A stretch of DNA of 64,000 bases, from positions 372,001 to 436,000 of the forward strand of contig NZ_FOCF01000003.1 of assembly GCF_900110035.1 (NCBI RefSeq). The letters run 5' to 3'. This document shows, piece by piece, positions 62,233 to 64,000 of this stretch. The notes under the pieces were generated by a model. That model had not been told where the DNA came from, made no database searches, and saw only the letters and a program-made list of their open reading frames with translations. The position numbers were made by a program, and so were the translations under genes. Origin of the DNA: Sphingomonas gellani. Its GTDB lineage: Bacteria > Pseudomonadota > Alphaproteobacteria > Sphingomonadales > Sphingomonadaceae. Positions within the stretch are counted from its first letter, which is position 1; each line of letters begins with the position of its first letter.

Positions 62233-62252
62233 CCCGCCGCCGGTCAGGCGGG
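62233..62252 (-). other. Small stem-loop around the PTS gene stop codon
   Basis: CCCGCC (62233-62238) and GGCGGG (62247-62252) with the TGA stop (62246-62244) in the 8-base loop. It separates the permease from the mannosidase gene; possible attenuation. Confidence 0.35.
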
Positions 62253-63980
62253 CAGCGCCGCGCGGCCAGCCAATGTCGCCAGCGTGGTGTCGTCCGCCAG
62301 CAGGTGCAGCACGCCATTGGCGGGATGCGCGAGCGCGCGGATGCCGAGGTCGCTCAACGCTCCCTCATCCGCCCAGTCCGCGTTTTTCAGATGCACCCGC
62401 AAGCGACCGTGGTGGCGCGACCCGGCCAGGACATTGTCCATCCCGCCGAGCGCGGCCGTCAGCGAAGGTGTCAGCTCCAGCGGCAATTCCGGCTCCGCTG
62501 CCGCCGCCTGCGCGAGCGGTTGGGCGACATCGCCGCCGGCTGCCACCACCGCGCGGATCTCGTCGGCCACCATGTCGGCCATCGGTCCCAGCACCACCTG
62601 CAACGCGGTGTCGGACGGGCGGATCAGCCCGCGCGCGCCCAGCGCCTTCAGCGCCGCCTCGTCCACCGCCGCCTGATCGCGCACCACCAGCCGCAGCCGG
62701 GTCGTGCACGCGTCGACCGATTGCAGGTTCGCCGATCCGCCCAGCGCGCGCGCAAAGGCGCCGCCGCGGCCCCCGGCGTCCGATCCCTGCGCCGGAACCT
62801 CGGCCGCCGGCACCGCTTCACGCCCCGGTGTCGGCAGGTCGAAGCGGCGGATGAAGAAGCGGAACAGGCCATAGTACAGCGCGAACCAGACCAGCCCCAC
62901 CGGCAGCAGCAACAGCGGCCGCGTCGCCTTGCCGAAGTTCAGGACATAGTCGAACAATCCGGCGGAAAAGCCGTAGCCGAGCCGCACGCCCAGCGCGTTC
63001 ATCACCGCCTCCGCCAAGCCGGTCAGCACCGCGTGGATCGCGTACAGCGCTGGCGCCAGGAACATGAAGCTGAACTCGATCGGTTCCGTCACGCCGGTCA
63101 GGAACGAGGTCAGCGCGAGGCTGAGCAGCAGTCCGCCGACCGCCTTGCGTCGGTCCGGCGCGGTTTCGTGGTACATGGCCAGGCATGCGGCGGGCAGGCC
63201 GAACATCATGACGGGGAAGAACCCGCTCATGAAGCCGCCCGCGCTGGGATCGCCCGCGAAGAAACGGGTCAGGTCGCCCGTCTTTCCATGATAGTCGCCG
63301 ACCACGAAATAGGCGACGTTGTTCAGGATGTGGTGGAGCCCGGTCACCAGCAGCAGCCGGTTGAGCAGCCCGAACGCGAACAAGCCCCAGCCGCCCGCGG
63401 CGACCACGCCGCCGGACAGCGCGTCCATGCCGCCGCTGATCGCGCCATAGCTCTCGCCCAGCACCAGCGCGAACAGCAGGCCGGTGAACCCCGCCAGGAT
63501 CGGCACGCTGCGCCGTCCGCCGAAAAAGGCGAGGTAGTCGGGCAGCTTGACCGCGCTGAACCGATTGTAGAGCAGCCCGCCGGCCAGGCCCGACAGGATA
63601 CCGACGGGCACGTCCAGCTTCGCGATCGCCGCCGCCTTCCACGCCGCCGATACGGTCGCGGACAGCGTATCCGGAACGCCGCTCAGCGCGGATGCCGGCG
63701 CGTCGATCAGCGCCTGTGCGCCGTTGCCGGACACCAGGTAGCAGACCATGCCCCCCATCGCCGCCGCGCCGTTGCCGTCGCGGGCGAAACCGGTCGCGAC
63801 CCCGACCGCGAACAACAGGCCCAAGTGCGAAAAGATCGCTTCCCCCGCCGCGCTGACAAAGGCGATGTTGAGCAGGTCCGGCTGGCCCAGCCGCAGCAGC
63901 AGGCCCGCGATGGGCAGCACCGCGATGGGCAGCATCAGTGCCCGGCCAAGCGGCTGCAACGCGCCAAGGATCGCCTTCAT
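62244..63980 (-). CDS. nagE: PTS transporter subunit IIBC, N-acetylglucosamine/glucose type, with a second IIB-like domain
   Basis: Phosphotransferase permease (578 aa). The EIIC membrane domain spans about 1-375 (LMLPIAVLPIAGLLLRLGQPD, GLHHILNNVAYFVVGDYHGKTGDLTRFFAGDPSAGGFMSGFFPVMMFGLPAACLAMYH in successive segments, TGVTEPIEFSFMFLAP). A IIB domain with phospho-Cys425 (SVDACTTRLRLVV) follows. The last 80 residues repeat the IIB fold (LTAALGGMDNVLAGSRHHGRLRVHLKNAD), but the Cys is replaced by His-Gly, so this copy cannot be phosphorylated in the usual way. No IIA domain is fused. GAAGGAG precedes the ATG; the rest of the presumed nag operon is outside the window. Confidence 0.9.
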   Translation of the reverse strand: MKAILGALQPLGRALMLPIAVLPIAGLLLRLGQPDLLNIAFVSAAGEAIFSHLGLLFAVGVATGFARDGNGAAAMGGMVCYLVSGNGAQALIDAPASALSGVPDTLSATVSAAWKAAAIAKLDVPVGILSGLAGGLLYNRFSAVKLPDYLAFFGGRRSVPILAGFTGLLFALVLGESYGAISGGMDALSGGVVAAGGWGLFAFGLLNRLLLVTGLHHILNNVAYFVVGDYHGKTGDLTRFFAGDPSAGGFMSGFFPVMMFGLPAACLAMYHETAPDRRKAVGGLLLSLALTSFLTGVTEPIEFSFMFLAPALYAIHAVLTGLAEAVMNALGVRLGYGFSAGLFDYVLNFGKATRPLLLLPVGLVWFALYYGLFRFFIRRFDLPTPGREAVPAAEVPAQGSDAGGRGGAFARALGGSANLQSVDACTTRLRLVVRDQAAVDEAALKALGARGLIRPSDTALQVVLGPMADMVADEIRAVVAAGGDVAQPLAQAAAAEPELPLELTPSLTAALGGMDNVLAGSRHHGRLRVHLKNADWADEGALSDLGIRALAHPANGVLHLLADDTTLATLAGRAALPA

Positions 63981-64000
63981 GCCTTAGCTCCTTCCTTGGC
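63981..64000 (-). other. Leader of nagE at the window edge
   Basis: The last 20 bases hold the nagE ribosome-binding site (AAGGAAGGAG on the minus strand). A TAA in one frame could be the end of a preceding gene on the same strand, but too little is visible to say. Confidence 0.3.

Noticed and set aside
1..64000. tRNA, rRNA, riboswitch, CRISPR array, insertion sequence or prophage
   Set aside because: No cloverleaf-like or rRNA sequence, no regularly spaced repeats, and no transposase or integrase motifs were seen in reading the window.

Overview
The window is a GC-rich chromosomal segment from an alphaproteobacterium, most likely Sphingomonadaceae (Sphingomonas or a close relative). That call is inference. 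It rests on codon use, on two large TonB-dependent receptors beside glycoside hydrolases, on a TorF-type putative porin at the head of the kdp genes, and on an alginate-export-family porin behind dctA. Coding density is very high and genes often overlap by 4 bp. I saw no rRNA, tRNA, CRISPR array, transposase, phage gene or attachment site. The window reads as ordinary chromosome rich in nutrient-uptake and stress loci.

Layout. 1-2140 (minus): three-subunit molybdenum hydroxylase of the xanthine/aldehyde dehydrogenase family, large subunit cut by the left edge. 2294-8410: C4-dicarboxylate module, dctB-dctD (minus) divergent from dctA and an outer-membrane porin (plus). 8629-9264: maleylacetoacetate isomerase. 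9313-10938: CPA1 Na+/H+ antiporter. 11128-13300: Rrf2 regulator, MarR regulator and FAD monooxygenase, with an 18-bp palindrome over the marR stop codon. 13310-13702: barstar-like gene with a damaged or missing start. 13773-20698 (minus): metal-efflux operon made of a His-rich small exported protein, CzcC, CzcB, CzcA and a CDF exporter. 20903-23313 (minus): YqiJ-like protein and flotillin. 23524-32370 (plus): TorF-like porin, a 27-residue membrane peptide, then kdpF-A-B-C-D-E for high-affinity K+ uptake and its two-component control.

32434-46679 is an arabinan/arabinose-type locus. On the minus strand are an MFS sugar porter, 2-oxoglutarate semialdehyde dehydrogenase, an AraD1/GguC-like FAH-family protein, a predicted endo-arabinanase and two more GH43 enzymes. 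A second minus-strand group holds a TonB receptor and another GH43. An aldose epimerase and a GH5-like hydrolase run divergently on the plus strand. Together they suggest polymer capture at the outer membrane, periplasmic hydrolysis, sugar import and non-phosphorylative oxidation to 2-oxoglutarate. The sugar dehydrogenase, lactonase and sugar-acid dehydratase are not in the window. A 17-bp palindrome sits in the divergent promoter region and a related half-site precedes the MFS gene.

46880-54711 (plus): giant periplasmic alpha-2-macroglobulin and penicillin-binding protein 1C, overlapping by 4 bp. 54866-57391 (plus): second TonB receptor, convergent with an OmpR/EnvZ-type regulator-kinase pair (57431-59441, minus). 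59555-63980 (minus): PTS GlcNAc/glucose-type IIBC permease followed by an exported GH2 beta-mannosidase, a pairing that fits use of Man-GlcNAc glycan cores.

Many genes end in GC-rich stem-loops that include or directly abut the stop codon and lack a clear U-tract.
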